From Bacillus sp. 2B10 (GTDB lineage: Bacteria; Pseudomonadota; Alphaproteobacteria; Sphingomonadales; Sphingomonadaceae): DNA of 48,261 nucleotides. Every line of letters starts with the position of its first letter. Positions within the stretch are counted from its first letter, which is position 1. The stretch spans positions 1 to 48,261 of the forward strand of contig RPSH01000028.1 of NCBI GenBank assembly GCA_003946805.1, given 5' to 3'. The notes beneath the pieces were generated by a model. The model was not told where the DNA came from, searched no databases, and saw nothing but the letters and a program-made list of their open reading frames with translations. Positions 34,450 to 44,258 of the stretch are shown in pieces. Both the position numbers and the translations under genes were made by a program.

Positions 34450-35199
34450 TCAGACCTGTCCCAGACCACCGTCGACGGGCAGGTCGACGCCGGTGACGAA
34501 CGAGCTGTCGTCGCTGGCGAGGAACAGCGCGACGGTCGCGGCTTCCTCCGGTCGGCCGACGCGGCGCATCGGCATGTTGGCGAGCATCGCCGGCAATCCC
34601 TCCCGGATCGCTTCCTCGGGCACGCCCAGCTTGGCGAAGATCGGCGTCTCGATCAGCCCGGGGCTGAGCGAGTTGACGCGGATCCGGCGATCCTTGAGGT
34701 CGGTCGTCCAGGTGCGCGCGAACGACCGCACCGCGGCCTTGGTCGCAGCGTAGACGGAGTGCATCGGGGTGCCCCGCTTTTGCGCGATCGATGCGTTGAG
34801 GATGATCGACGCGCCGTCGACGAGCAGCGGCAGCGCCTTCTGCACGGTGAAGAACACGCCGCGGACGTTGGCGGCGAACTGGGTATCGAAGTCCTCGACC
34901 GTCACCGCCGCGAACGGCGCCATGTTGTTCACGCCGGCATTGGCGAAGATCACGTCGATCCGGCCGAACCGCTCGCCCACCTCGGCATAGAGGGCATCGA
35001 GCGCAGCCAGGTCGGACACGTCGGCGACGATCGCCACCGCATTCTCGCCGATGTCGGCGGCTGCGGCATCGAGCGTCTCGCGGTTGCGGCCGACGATGAC
35101 GACGGTCGCGCCTTCCTGGGCGAACAAGCGGGCCGAGGCGAGGCCGATGCCGCTGCCGCCGCCGGTGACGACGGCGATCTTGCCGGTGAGTTTAGCCAT
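34450..35199 (-). CDS. Short-chain dehydrogenase/reductase
   Basis: A 249-residue classical SDR. The cofactor motif TGGGSGIG (12-19), the NAG motif in IDVIFANAGVNN, and the catalytic Tyr and Lys of SVYAATKAA are all present. The C-terminus GVDLPVDGGLGQV is typical. It oxidises or reduces a hydroxy/keto group with NAD(P)H. AAGGAG precedes the ATG. About 43 bases upstream begins a box of about 70 bp that recurs before the DJ-1 and AraC genes (36420-36488), suggesting control by the AraC protein. Confidence 0.9.
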   Translation of the reverse strand: MAKLTGKIAVVTGGGSGIGLASARLFAQEGATVVIVGRNRETLDAAAADIGENAVAIVADVSDLAALDALYAEVGERFGRIDVIFANAGVNNMAPFAAVTVEDFDTQFAANVRGVFFTVQKALPLLVDGASIILNASIAQKRGTPMHSVYAATKAAVRSFARTWTTDLKDRRIRVNSLSPGLIETPIFAKLGVPEEAIREGLPAMLANMPMRRVGRPEEAATVALFLASDDSSFVTGVDLPVDGGLGQV

Positions 35200-35241
35200 G
35201 TCGATAGTCTCCTTATGGATTGATGGATGCTATCTGGCGTG

Positions 35242-35311
35242 GCTTGTCGGGATGATCCATTACTGTGAGTGCTGCATTCCTAACCAATCGTCCGAGATTG
35301 CCCACCTCACC
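35242..35311. promoter_or_regulatory. Duplicated regulatory box, copy A (upstream of the SDR)
   Basis: This segment matches 36420-36488 over about 70 bases, with conserved blocks ATCCATTAC, GAGT, TTC.TAA and ATCGTCCGAGAT. It starts 43 bases upstream of the SDR. The same-frame translation is also similar in both copies, so it could be a relic of a duplicated coding start rather than an operator. Confidence 0.45.
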
Positions 35312-35351
35312 CGGATCCGCCACGAAAGAGAGGTCCGATGATCCGGTGATC

Positions 35352-36338
35352 TCACCCGACGGCTTCGCGCAATTGAGTGGCATGAAGGTCCATCGAATAG
35401 GGTCCGTTGGAGGTCAGCAGGCGCAGGTGAGGCTCCCAGACCACTTTGGCCGCAGCCGGATTGAGCGCCAGCCGCACGTCATAGCCCGACGCGGTCAGCG
35501 CCTCGTCGATATAATATGGCAGCCGGGTCTTCTTGCCCGGGATCTTGGGATAGTTGGTGGTCAGCGCGATCAGCTCCCCGAACTTCGACACCGTCGTCAG
35601 CTTCGCCCCCCGGAACGGATGATCGGGGACGGCGCGGGGGGCGCCGCTCGCATCGACGCGGAACGCCGCGGAGGTCATCGCGATCGGTGCGTGGCAGATC
35701 AGCGAGAGTACGACCTCATGCTCATGGGCGAGATGGATGATCTCCCCCAGCCATGGCGAATCCCGGAAATCGACCATCGGCGCGTGGCCGCCGGGGAAAT
35801 GGATGAAATCGAAATCGGCGAGCGAAAGGGCGTCGTCGGGATCCCGGTGTCGTTCGACCACGGTCTTCGCCGACAGATAGTCCGGCTTCGCAAAGCCGGC
35901 CAGCGACCGCGCCGCCTCGTCGCGGAACGCAGCGACTTCGGGATCGGTGTTCGGCAGGGACTGCGATAGCGGAACGTCACCGAGATGCTGGGCGGCAAGG
36001 CGAAGTTCGGCGTCCCGTCGCGCCACGAGATCGGGGCGCCGGCGGGCGAAGGATTTCGGCGCGAGCATCTGCGACACCAACGCCGTGCTGAACCGGTCGG
36101 TCGCCATGAAGGGCAGGGACAAGCCGTTGATGTCGAGCTGGGGCTCTGTGCCGTCCGGCGTGCAGAAGGTGAATTCGTGAGTGTCGCCGAACGCCTTCAG
36201 CACCTGCGCCAGCTCGATCAGGAAGAAGCCCGTCGAGAGGGGGCGATGGCCGGCGGGTTCGCTCAAGGGGAGGTCGTGCGCCGACGAAAGGACGATCAGC
36301 GCCTTGCGTTTCGGCGAGCGTGCCGGGGTGTCGATCAT
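35352..36338 (-). CDS. DJ-1/PfpI-family (type 1 glutamine amidotransferase-like) protein
   Basis: A 328-residue protein with the DJ-1/PfpI fold. Residues around ALIVLSSAHDLPL form the first strand, DFDFIHFPGGHAPMVDF is the conserved acidic/Gly block, and the nucleophile Cys is in VLSLICHAPIAM. Family members act as glyoxalases/deglycases, chaperones or hydrolases, and this longer form is common next to AraC regulators. The start at 36338 is chosen because the upstream ORF would overlap the AraC promoter. It is divergent from the AraC gene with 142 bases between. Confidence 0.82.
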   Translation of the reverse strand: MIDTPARSPKRKALIVLSSAHDLPLSEPAGHRPLSTGFFLIELAQVLKAFGDTHEFTFCTPDGTEPQLDINGLSLPFMATDRFSTALVSQMLAPKSFARRRPDLVARRDAELRLAAQHLGDVPLSQSLPNTDPEVAAFRDEAARSLAGFAKPDYLSAKTVVERHRDPDDALSLADFDFIHFPGGHAPMVDFRDSPWLGEIIHLAHEHEVVLSLICHAPIAMTSAAFRVDASGAPRAVPDHPFRGAKLTTVSKFGELIALTTNYPKIPGKKTRLPYYIDEALTASGYDVRLALNPAAAKVVWEPHLRLLTSNGPYSMDLHATQLREAVG

Positions 36339-36419
36339 GGTCCGATCCGATGCTATTGAAGTTGTCTCGATCCGCCGCACGGCTGCGCCGACTTCCCGTC
36401 CTGCCGATGTCATAGCGAC

Positions 36420-36488
36420 GCTTGACCGGATCATCCATTACGTGGAGTACGTGGTTCATAATCCATCGTCCGAGATCCCTATGCACCC
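36420..36488. promoter_or_regulatory. Duplicated regulatory box, copy B (between DJ-1 and AraC)
   Basis: The second copy of the box at 35242-35311. It lies 81 bases upstream of the DJ-1 start and runs into the AraC start codon at 36481. Relative to the minus-strand SDR and DJ-1 genes both copies have the same orientation, as expected for shared AraC control. Confidence 0.45.
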
Positions 36489-37452
36489 GTTCGATTCCGT
36501 CCTCAGCGCCATGCAACTGAAAAGCTCGCTCTTCGTCCGCATGCATGCGCGCGCGCCATGGGCGATGTCGTTCGACAGTGGCGGCCAGGCGCGACTGGTC
36601 GTCATCGCCAGGGGGCGAGGCTGGTTCACTCAGGACGGCTCCCCGCCGGTCGTCGTCCAGGCTGGCGACTGCCTGATCATCAAGCAGGGGATCATGGGCA
36701 TATTGGGCGACAGGCCCGATCGGGAGGCCGTGCCCTGCCGGCAGATCGCCGATCATGTGACGGGTCACGCCGTGTCCTTCGGCGGGGACGGCGAGGCGTG
36801 CGAATTCTTTTCCACGCTGTTCTCGTTCGATCACGCTGCGGGTGAGCCTCTGGCCGCACTGCTGCCCGATGTCGTCCACGTCGCCATGCCGGGTGCGCAA
36901 GCGGGGCGGATGGTCTCCATCCTCGAACAGATCGGGGCCGAGGAGGCGCAGGAGTCGCTCGGCGGTTCCTATGTCGTCGGCCGACTGCTCGACGTGCTGT
37001 TCATCCAGGCGATCCGGACCTGGGCGACGTCCGAAGGCAACATGCCGGAGGGCTGGCTGGCCGGACTGACCCATCGCCAGTTGGCCGGGACGCTGCACCG
37101 GATCCATGCCGATCTGGCGCACCCCTGGACGCTGGAGCAATTGGCGCGTGACGCCGGGATGTCACGCTCCACCTTTGCGGTACTGTTCAAATCGGTCGTC
37201 GGCGTTCCGCCGCTGACCTACATCGCCACATGGCGCATCTATCGCGCGAAACTCGTCCTGATCGCCGGCCACTCGATCGCCGATGCCGCCGCACAGACCG
37301 GCTATGGGACCGACATAGCGCTCAGCCGGGCGTTCAAGGCCGCGACGGGCATGGCCCCGGGTCAGTGGCGGCGCGCCCGACAGGCAGGCGACCGCCGTGG
37401 CCCGGACCGCGATGGAGCAGCGGCACTCAGCCGAGCATCCGGCACCATCTAG
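36481..37452 (+). CDS. AraC-family transcriptional regulator (cupin sensor)
   Basis: A 323-residue regulator with an N-terminal cupin-type sensor (about 10-190, including ARGRGWFTQDGSPPVVVQAGD) and a C-terminal pair of helix-turn-helix motifs (about 205-300; LEQLARDAGMSRSTFAVLFK and SIADAAAQTGYGTDIALSRA). The start at 36481 is taken because the longer frame runs antisense through DJ-1. It likely activates the divergent DJ-1 gene and the SDR, given the shared box. The effector is unknown, perhaps an aldehyde or quinone, judging by the neighbours. Confidence 0.87.
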   Translation: MHPFDSVLSAMQLKSSLFVRMHARAPWAMSFDSGGQARLVVIARGRGWFTQDGSPPVVVQAGDCLIIKQGIMGILGDRPDREAVPCRQIADHVTGHAVSFGGDGEACEFFSTLFSFDHAAGEPLAALLPDVVHVAMPGAQAGRMVSILEQIGAEEAQESLGGSYVVGRLLDVLFIQAIRTWATSEGNMPEGWLAGLTHRQLAGTLHRIHADLAHPWTLEQLARDAGMSRSTFAVLFKSVVGVPPLTYIATWRIYRAKLVLIAGHSIADAAAQTGYGTDIALSRAFKAATGMAPGQWRRARQAGDRRGPDRDGAAALSRASGTI

Positions 37453-37529
37453 CGTCAGAAGCGATCAGGATGATGACGGACAGGCCATTCATCCGGTCGG
37501 CCCGGTGCCGGGGACGCCACGTCAAGCGA

Positions 37530-38267
37530 TCACGTCCGGGGTGTCGATGAGAATTTCGCGACCAGACTGAATTCCTCGCTGGGGAATGATTGCAAGACGT
37601 GAGTCACTTGCGCATCGTTGCGCCACGTCTTGCGTTCCAGCGCCAGACACGGCGTCGATGACGCGATCCCGAGGTGCGGGGCGTCATGGCCCGCCTTTCT
37701 GGCGGAGATGCGGTTCTCGGCCTCGGTCCACGGAATGTTTTCGAGCAGCCAGCTTCCCGGCGCGATCGTGCCGAAGTCGATCGCCTCGGCGGGCGGGACC
37801 TCTGCCAGATTGATGACCCGGCGCTCCAGTGCGAAGGGCTGGGTATCGGCCAAGTGGACGCAGAGCAACTCCAGCAGGCGCGTTCCGGGCGCTGCCTGCA
37901 TGCCGATCGCGATGCCGTCGGACTTTATCGTGATCTCGCGCGTCAGCAGCTTCAGCCCATGCGTCGCACCCCGCGCCTCGATCTCGGTCCGCATGTCGGG
38001 GATGGCGAGCGCCGCCATGTCGATCCGCTGCGGGGCGACGAACGATCCCGCGCGCCGGCGCCGGACGATCAGACCAGCCGCCATGAGGCCGGACAGCGCT
38101 TTGTTCACCGTCATCCGCGAGCAGCCATAGGCGGTCATCAGTTCGTGTTCGAAGGGGATGCGGTCACCCGGCTTCAACGCGCCCGACATGATCCTGTGCT
38201 CGATATCGGCGCGGATCCGCACGTGGAGCGGGTTCGGCTTGTCGGTGATCGCGCTTCGCTCCCGCAC
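37530..38267 (-). CDS. hutC: Histidine utilization repressor
   Basis: A 245-residue GntR/HutC-subfamily regulator: winged helix at about 12-80 (YGCSRMTVNKALSGLMAAGL) and a UTRA ligand domain at 95-240. In known systems HutC binds urocanate and releases the hut promoters. A perfect palindrome of the HutC type lies between hutI and hutF (44206-44217). The gene is the last of the minus-strand hut operon, 77 bases after hutD, and converges with the AraC gene. Confidence 0.92.
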   Translation of the reverse strand: MRERSAITDKPNPLHVRIRADIEHRIMSGALKPGDRIPFEHELMTAYGCSRMTVNKALSGLMAAGLIVRRRRAGSFVAPQRIDMAALAIPDMRTEIEARGATHGLKLLTREITIKSDGIAIGMQAAPGTRLLELLCVHLADTQPFALERRVINLAEVPPAEAIDFGTIAPGSWLLENIPWTEAENRISARKAGHDAPHLGIASSTPCLALERKTWRNDAQVTHVLQSFPSEEFSLVAKFSSTPRT

Positions 38268-38344
38268 TGATCCAGGGATGCCGTCCCGCGGCGTGGATCA
38301 TGGAGCGTTGACGATAGCGTGGCGGAATGGCCGTTGCCAGCGGC

Positions 38345-38908
38345 TTAGGCCGAGCCCGGCGCGATCAGGATGGCGGCATGGTCGATCTTCACCATCGTCC
38401 GGCCAGTGGCGCGGATCGCACAGGCGTCGTGGGTTCCGAGCGACATGATGCGATCCTCGACGCCGACCATCGTCGCCCGGCGGGCGAACAGGATCGCCAG
38501 CGGTGCGTGCAGCACATGCGTGCCGCCCGGGACATGCGCCATCGTCGCACGTCCCCATCCGCGCCGGACCATCAGGTTCAGGTCCAGCACCGGACCATCC
38601 ACCGGCGTCCCGGCGGCGGGGACGTCGCCCGGAAAGGCGTGCGGATCGCTGGCGGCGGTCAGGCGGACGGCGAGTGCGCCGGCGACGTCGAGCAGCAGGT
38701 CGCCGCGCAGGATCGCCATGACCCGGTCGGTGTCGGGAAAATGCGAGAACGGTCCCGCCCGGTCGACCGATGCTACGCTCAGCCGCCAGTCGAAATCGCC
38801 CACCCCCGCGGCGGCGGGGTGCGACAGGACCTGCCATGTCGCGCCGCCGCCGTTCCGCCACGGGCGCGCGATGCGATCGCACGCCGGCAGCGACAGGAGT
38901 TCGATCAC
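38345..38908 (-). CDS. hutD: HutD family protein
   Basis: A 187-residue HutD-type double-stranded beta-helix protein ([19 protein letters not shown] near the start, then [20 protein letters not shown]). HutD has no demonstrated catalytic role; in Pseudomonas it is proposed to modulate hut expression. The GTG start at 38908 overlaps the hutU stop (GTGA), so translation is coupled. An upstream ATG at 38947 lies inside hutU and is less likely. Confidence 0.88.
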   Translation of the reverse strand: MIELLSLPACDRIARPWRNGGGATWQVLSHPAAAGVGDFDWRLSVASVDRAGPFSHFPDTDRVMAILRGDLLLDVAGALAVRLTAASDPHAFPGDVPAAGTPVDGPVLDLNLMVRRGWGRATMAHVPGGTHVLHAPLAILFARRATMVGVEDRIMSLGTHDACAIRATGRTMVKIDHAAILIAPGSA

Positions 38909-40569
38909 CGCTGCGACGGCAGGTCGAGGCCCCGGTCGCGCGCGCAATCCTGTGCTATTTTGTAGCCCGCATCGGCATGGCGCATCACGCCGGTGGCAGG
39001 GTCATTCCACAACACGCGCTCCAGCCGCCGGGCGGCGGCGTCGGTGCCGTCGGCGACGATCACCATGCCCGAATGCTGCGAAAATCCCATGCCGACGCCG
39101 CCGCCGTGATGCAGCGACACCCATGTCGCGCCCGATGCGGTGTTGAGCAGCGCGTTGAGCAGCGGCCAGTCGGACACCGCATCCGACCCGTCCTGCATCG
39201 CCTCCGTCTCCCGGTTGGGGCTGGCGACGGACCCGGAATCGAGATGGTCGCGACCGATCACCACGGGCGCGCTCAACTCGCCGGACGCCACCATTTCGTT
39301 GAACGCGAGGCCCAGCCGGTGCCGGTCACCGAGCCCGACCCAGCAGATCCGCGCGGGCAGGCCCTGGAACCGGATCTTCTCGCGCGCCATGTCGAGCCAG
39401 GTGTGCAGATGCGCGTCGTCGGGCAGCAGTTCCTTCACCTTGGCGTCGGTCCTGTAGATATCCTCGGGATCGCCCGACAGCGCCACCCAGCGGAACGGCC
39501 CGATCCCCCGGCAGAACAGCGGACGGATATAGGCGGGGACGAAGCCGGGGAAATCGAATGCGTTCGTCACGCCTTCGTCCAGCGCGACCTGACGGATGTT
39601 GTTGCCGTAATCGACCGTCGGCACCCCGGCGGACTGGAAATCCAGCATCGCGCGGACATGGTCGGCCATCGACGCCTTCGCCGCGCGCGCGACCTCGGCG
39701 GGTGCGGTTTCGCGCTTCGCGATCCACTGGTCGAGTGACCAGCCGGCGGGGAGATAGCCGTTCACCGGATCGTGCGCGGAGGTCTGGTCGGTCAGCATGT
39801 CGGGGCGGATGCCGCGCCGGAACATCTCCGGCAGGATCTCCGCGGCGTTGCCGAGCAGGCCGACCGACACGGGCTTCCTGTCCGCGCAGGACCGTTCGAC
39901 GATCGCCATCGCCTCGTCGATCGTCGTCGCCATCGTGTCGAGATAGCCGGTGCGCAGCCGCATCTCGATGCGCGAGGGCTGGCATTCGATCGCCAGGCAC
40001 GATGCGCCCGCCATCACCGCCGCCAGCGGCTGCGCCGCGCCCATGCCGCCTAGGCCCGCGGTCAGCAGCCAGCGGCCCGACAGGTCGCCGCCATAATGCT
40101 GGCGACCCATCTCGACGAACGTCTCGTAGGTGCCCTGAACGATGCCCTGGCTGCCGATGTAGATCCACGATCCGGCGGTCATCTGGCCGTACATCGCCAG
40201 CCCCTTGCGATCCAGTTCGGCGAAATGCTCCCACGTCGCCCAGTGCGGCACCAGGTTGGAATTGGCCAGCAGGACGCGGGGCGCATCGGCATGGGTGCGG
40301 AACACGCCGACCGGCTTGCCCGACTGGATCAACAGCGTCTCGTCATCCTCCAGCCGCCGCAGCGTCTCGACGATCCGGTCATAGCTTTCCCAGTCGCGCG
40401 CGGCGCGACCGATGCCGCCGTACACCACCAGTTCCTCGGGCCGCTCGGCGACGTCGGGGTGGAGGTTGTTCATCAGCATGCGCAAGGGGGCTTCGGTGAG
40501 CCAGCTCCTGGCCGACAGCGTGGTGCCGGTGGCGGCGCGGATCACGCGGCTGTTGTCCAGGCGAGTCAT
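38905..40569 (-). CDS. hutU: Urocanate hydratase
   Basis: A 554-residue urocanase, converting urocanate to 4-imidazolone-5-propanoate with tightly bound NAD+. Family blocks are intact: [55 protein letters not shown], and [13 protein letters not shown] with the active-site Cys. Full length. The start at 40569 overlaps the hutG stop (ATGA). The second of five enzymes for histidine breakdown in this window. Confidence 0.97.
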   Translation of the reverse strand: MTRLDNSRVIRAATGTTLSARSWLTEAPLRMLMNNLHPDVAERPEELVVYGGIGRAARDWESYDRIVETLRRLEDDETLLIQSGKPVGVFRTHADAPRVLLANSNLVPHWATWEHFAELDRKGLAMYGQMTAGSWIYIGSQGIVQGTYETFVEMGRQHYGGDLSGRWLLTAGLGGMGAAQPLAAVMAGASCLAIECQPSRIEMRLRTGYLDTMATTIDEAMAIVERSCADRKPVSVGLLGNAAEILPEMFRRGIRPDMLTDQTSAHDPVNGYLPAGWSLDQWIAKRETAPAEVARAAKASMADHVRAMLDFQSAGVPTVDYGNNIRQVALDEGVTNAFDFPGFVPAYIRPLFCRGIGPFRWVALSGDPEDIYRTDAKVKELLPDDAHLHTWLDMAREKIRFQGLPARICWVGLGDRHRLGLAFNEMVASGELSAPVVIGRDHLDSGSVASPNRETEAMQDGSDAVSDWPLLNALLNTASGATWVSLHHGGGVGMGFSQHSGMVIVADGTDAAARRLERVLWNDPATGVMRHADAGYKIAQDCARDRGLDLPSQR

Positions 40570-41387
40570 GACGATCCTTTGTCGAGATGGACGTAGGAAA
40601 TGCAGGCACGCAGGATCTCGTCGAGGATGACGATCATCGGCGCGGCGACGCTGAGGGAGAAGGGGGGCGGCCAGGTGCCGGGCGCGGGCGTGGCGGGTTC
40701 GGGAATATAGCCGCGCATCGCCAGTTCCATCTGGATGGCATGGACGCCCGTTTCCGGTCGTCCATAATGGCGGGTGGTCCAGCCGCCCTTGAACCGGCCG
40801 TTCAGCACATGGTCGTGGCCGCTCGCCGCGCAGATCGACTGGACCTCGCGGGCGAGTGTGCGGTCGCACGAGGCGCCGTCGTTGGTGCCGATGCTGAATT
40901 GCGGCAGGCGCCCGTCGAACAGCCGGGGGATATGGCTGCGGATCGAATGCGCGTCGTACAGGACGATATTGTCCTGCCGCGCGCGCAGGCGGGCGATCTC
41001 GGCCGCGACGGCGGCGTGATAGGGATCGAACCACGTCGCGCGCCGCTCCGCGATCTCCGCCGCGTCGGGGCCGTCGCCGCGATAGAGCGGCTCTCCGTCG
41101 AAGCTGGTGAGCGGGCACAGTCCGGTCGTCGCCTGCCCCGGATAGAGCGACGCGCCGGACGGATCGCGGTTCACGTCGATCACGCTGCGGGAAATGTCCG
41201 TGCGGATCGTCGTCGCGCCCAGCCCGTGCGCAAAGGCATAGAGCCGGTCGATCCACCAGTCCGCATCGCGGCGCGCCAGCCACGGCGACAGGAACGCGTC
41301 CGTATGGCGCGACGTCAGGTCCGTGCCGCTATGCGGGAAGGTGACGATCAACGGCGCGTCGCCGCGGCGGACGTGCAGCCAGTCCAT
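40566..41387 (-). CDS. hutG: N-formylglutamate deformylase
   Basis: A 273-residue N-formylglutamate amidohydrolase. Motifs include [23 protein letters not shown] (metal-binding) and [20 protein letters not shown]. It splits formylglutamate into glutamate and formate, the last step of the five-enzyme route. It is coupled to hutU by ATGA and starts 3 bases after the hutH stop. Together with hutF it shows the pathway goes through formylglutamate rather than directly from formiminoglutamate to formamide. Confidence 0.93.
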   Translation of the reverse strand: MDWLHVRRGDAPLIVTFPHSGTDLTSRHTDAFLSPWLARRDADWWIDRLYAFAHGLGATTIRTDISRSVIDVNRDPSGASLYPGQATTGLCPLTSFDGEPLYRGDGPDAAEIAERRATWFDPYHAAVAAEIARLRARQDNIVLYDAHSIRSHIPRLFDGRLPQFSIGTNDGASCDRTLAREVQSICAASGHDHVLNGRFKGGWTTRHYGRPETGVHAIQMELAMRGYIPEPATPAPGTWPPPFSLSVAAPMIVILDEILRACISYVHLDKGSS

Positions 41388-41390
41388 CGC

Positions 41391-42917
41391 CTACAGCCCC
41401 GGCAGCGCGACGCCGGCGGCGGCGATCAGGCTGCCCGACCGGATCAGCGTGTTGGCATGCTCCATGTCGGGATGGAAATAACGATCGTCCGTCAGCGTGG
41501 GGACGATGCCGCGCAGATGCTCGCGCGCGGCGGTCAGCGGCGCGCTCGATGCCAGCGGCGCGTGGAAATCCATGCCCTGGCACGCCGCGAGCAGTTCGAT
41601 GCCGATGACGGCCTGCGCGTTCGCGGCCATGTCGAGCAGGCGACGCGCGCCATGCGCCGCCATCGAGACATGATCCTCCTGATTGGCGGAGGTCGGGATC
41701 GAATCGACGCTGGCCGGATAGGCGCGCTGCTTGTTTTCCGACACCAGCGCGGCGGCGGTGACCTGCGGGATCATGAAGCCCGAATTCAGGCCGGGCTGCG
41801 GCGTCAGGAACGCGGGCAGGCCCGACAGCGCCGGATCGACCAGCATGGCGACGCGGCGTTCCGCGATCGATCCGATCTCGCACAGCGCCAGCGCGATGAT
41901 GTCGGCGGCGAAGGCGACCGGCTCGGCATGGAAATTGCCCCCGGACAAGGCTTCGTCGGTGTCGGCGAAGATCAGCGGATTGTCCGATACGCCGTTGGCC
42001 TCGATCGTCAGCGTCGCCGCCGCCTGCCGCAATATGTCGAGCGCCGCGCCCATCACCTGCGGCTGGCAGCGCAGGCAATAAGGGTCCTGCACGCGCGGAT
42101 CGTCGATGCGGTGCGACGCGCGGATGGCCGATCCCGCCATCAGGTCACGCAATGCGGCGGCGACCTCGATCTGTCCGGCATGGCCGCGCAGCGCGTGGAT
42201 GCGCGGGTCGAACGGGGCGTCCGATCCCTTGGCCGCTTCGGTCGACAGCGCCCCGGTCAGCAGCGCCGACTGGAACAGCCGCTCCGCCATGAACAGGCCG
42301 ACGAGCGCGTTGGCGGTCGAGAATTGCGTGCCGTTCAGCAGGGCGAGGCCCTCCTTCGGTCCCAGTTCCAGCGGCGACAGGCCGGCGGACGCCAGCGCGT
42401 CGACCGCCGACATACGCTGTTCGCCCACCATGATGTCGCCGATGCCGATCATCGCCGCGGCCATATGCGCGAGCGGGGCAAGGTCGCCGCTCGCGCCCAC
42501 CGATCCCTGGCACGGCACGACCGGCGTCAGCCCGTTTGTCAGCATCGCTTCCAGAAGCGCGACCGTCGCCGGGCGGACGCCCGATGCCCCCATGCCGAAG
42601 CTGGCGAGCTTCAGCGCCATCATCAGCCGGATCACTGGCGTAGGGCTGGGATCGCCGGTGCCCGCGGCATGGCTGAGGACGATGTTGCGCTGGAGGATGG
42701 CGAGGTTATCGTCGTCGATGCGGACGCTCGCCAGCTTGCCGAAGCCGGTGTTGATGCCATAGACCGGCTCATGCCGTGCGAGGATCCGCGCGACCGATGC
42801 GGCGCTTTCCGCGACCACGGGCGCACAGGCGGGGTCGAGCGTGGCGGACGCGCCCTCGTGGATCGCGCGCCATTGCGACAGCGGTACGGCACCCGGCTTC
42901 AACGTCACATGCGCCAT
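41391..42917 (-). CDS. hutH: Histidine ammonia-lyase
   Basis: A 508-residue histidase that deaminates L-histidine to urocanate. The Ala142-Ser143-Gly144 triad in [13 protein letters not shown] forms the MIO prosthetic group. Other conserved blocks are [11 protein letters not shown] (53-63), [11 protein letters not shown] and [20 protein letters not shown]. Start MAHVTLKPG at 42917 has AGGAG 5 bases upstream. A longer in-frame start ([12 protein letters not shown]) lacks family support. It lies 44 bases after hutI. Confidence 0.97.
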   Translation of the reverse strand: MAHVTLKPGAVPLSQWRAIHEGASATLDPACAPVVAESAASVARILARHEPVYGINTGFGKLASVRIDDDNLAILQRNIVLSHAAGTGDPSPTPVIRLMMALKLASFGMGASGVRPATVALLEAMLTNGLTPVVPCQGSVGASGDLAPLAHMAAAMIGIGDIMVGEQRMSAVDALASAGLSPLELGPKEGLALLNGTQFSTANALVGLFMAERLFQSALLTGALSTEAAKGSDAPFDPRIHALRGHAGQIEVAAALRDLMAGSAIRASHRIDDPRVQDPYCLRCQPQVMGAALDILRQAAATLTIEANGVSDNPLIFADTDEALSGGNFHAEPVAFAADIIALALCEIGSIAERRVAMLVDPALSGLPAFLTPQPGLNSGFMIPQVTAAALVSENKQRAYPASVDSIPTSANQEDHVSMAAHGARRLLDMAANAQAVIGIELLAACQGMDFHAPLASSAPLTAAREHLRGIVPTLTDDRYFHPDMEHANTLIRSGSLIAAAGVALPGL

Positions 42918-42961
42918 ATCGACTCCTCTGAATGGAAATGCCCTGTCGGCCCGCGCGATCG

Positions 42962-44167
42962 TCATCGACCGCGCCAGATGCGCCGGTGCAGCGGGTTGAA
43001 TCCAATGCGGTAGACCAGCTCGGCGGGCTGCTCGACGTCCCAGATGGCGAGGTCGCAATCCTTGCCCGCCTCCAGCGTCCCGATCCGGTCGGACAGGCCC
43101 AGCGCGGCGGCGGCGTTGACGGTCATGCCGCGCAGGCATTCCTCGACCGTCAGGCGGAACAGCGTCGCCGCCATGTTCATCGCCAGCAGCGGCGAGGTGA
43201 AGGGGGAGGTGCCGGGATTGCAATCGGTGGCGAGCGCGATCGGCACGCCGGCGGCGCGCAGCGCGGCGACCGGGGGCAGATGCGTGTCGCGGGTGAAATA
43301 ATAGGCACCCGGCAACAGCGTGGCGACGGTGCCGGCCGCCGCCATCGCGGCGACCCCGGCGTCGTCCAGATGCTCCAGATGATCCGCCGACAGCGCGCCG
43401 AACCGCGCGGCCAGCGCGCCGCCGTGCAGGTTCGACAGCTGGTCGGCATGCAGCTTGACCGGCAGGCCGTGGCGCGCCGCCGCGGTGAAGACCCGCGCCG
43501 TCTGCGCCGCCGAAAAACCGATGCCTTCGCAAAAGGCGTCCACGGCATCGGCCAGCCCCTCGGCGGCGATGGCGGGCAGCATGTCGTCGCACACGTTCGC
43601 GATATAGGCGTCGGCGTCGCCGGCATATTCGGGGGGCAGGGCGTGCGCGCCGAGGAAGGTCGTGCGGATGCCGACCGGGCGTGCGTCGCCCAGCGCGCGC
43701 GCGGCGCGCAGCATCCTGACCTCATCGGCGAGCGACAGGCCATAGCCCGACTTCACCTCGACCGTGGTGACGCCTTCGGCGATCATCGCGTCGAGCCGGG
43801 GCAGCGCGCCGGCGACCAGTTCATCCTGATCCGCGGCCCGCGTGGCCGTCATCGTCGACAGGATGCCGCCCCCGGCGCGGGCGATGTCCTCATAGGACGC
43901 GCCCTCCAGCCGCAGGGCGAATTCGTGCGCGCGGTCGCCGCCGAAGACCAGATGGGTGTGCGGGTCGATCAGTCCGGGGGTGATCCACCGGCCCGCGCAG
44001 TCGATCGTCTCGCGGGCGGAAAAGGTCGGCGCGTCGCCGGCGGTGCCGACATGGACGATCCGTCCATCGGTGGCGGCGACAACGCCCGATTCGATAACGC
44101 CCAGACCCTGCGCGCCGGGGCGCATCGTCGCCAGCCGCGCATTGGTCCAGACTGTGTCGCACTGCAT
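42962..44167 (-). CDS. hutI: Imidazolonepropionase
   Basis: A 401-residue amidohydrolase-superfamily enzyme. It hydrolyses 4-imidazolone-5-propanoate to N-formimino-L-glutamate. Metal ligands include the HTH of [13 protein letters not shown] and later His in [20 protein letters not shown] holds the catalytic Asp region. It is the first gene of the minus-strand hut operon. Its start at 44167 lies 38 bases from the HutC-type palindrome. Confidence 0.95.
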   Translation of the reverse strand: MQCDTVWTNARLATMRPGAQGLGVIESGVVAATDGRIVHVGTAGDAPTFSARETIDCAGRWITPGLIDPHTHLVFGGDRAHEFALRLEGASYEDIARAGGGILSTMTATRAADQDELVAGALPRLDAMIAEGVTTVEVKSGYGLSLADEVRMLRAARALGDARPVGIRTTFLGAHALPPEYAGDADAYIANVCDDMLPAIAAEGLADAVDAFCEGIGFSAAQTARVFTAAARHGLPVKLHADQLSNLHGGALAARFGALSADHLEHLDDAGVAAMAAAGTVATLLPGAYYFTRDTHLPPVAALRAAGVPIALATDCNPGTSPFTSPLLAMNMAATLFRLTVEECLRGMTVNAAAALGLSDRIGTLEAGKDCDLAIWDVEQPAELVYRIGFNPLHRRIWRGR

Positions 44168-44205
44168 CGACTATCGTTCCGATCGGCTATGGTCATGCCT
44201 CAGTA

Positions 44206-44217
44206 ATGTATATACAT
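44206..44217. promoter_or_regulatory. HutC operator between hutI and hutF
   Basis: ATGTATATACAT is a perfect 12-base palindrome containing TGTATATACA, the core bound by HutC in Pseudomonas. It sits 38 bases upstream of hutI and 41 bases upstream of hutF, so one site can repress both divergent transcripts. Confidence 0.75.
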
Positions 44218-44258
44218 AACGAGTCAAGAGAGACTGTCCATACGGGAAGGGGCGAGCG

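Noticed and set aside
36181..36480. 100-residue N-terminal extension of the AraC regulator
   Set aside because: It runs antisense through the DJ-1 start and has no domain similarity. The ATG at 36481 gives a normal cupin-HTH regulator.
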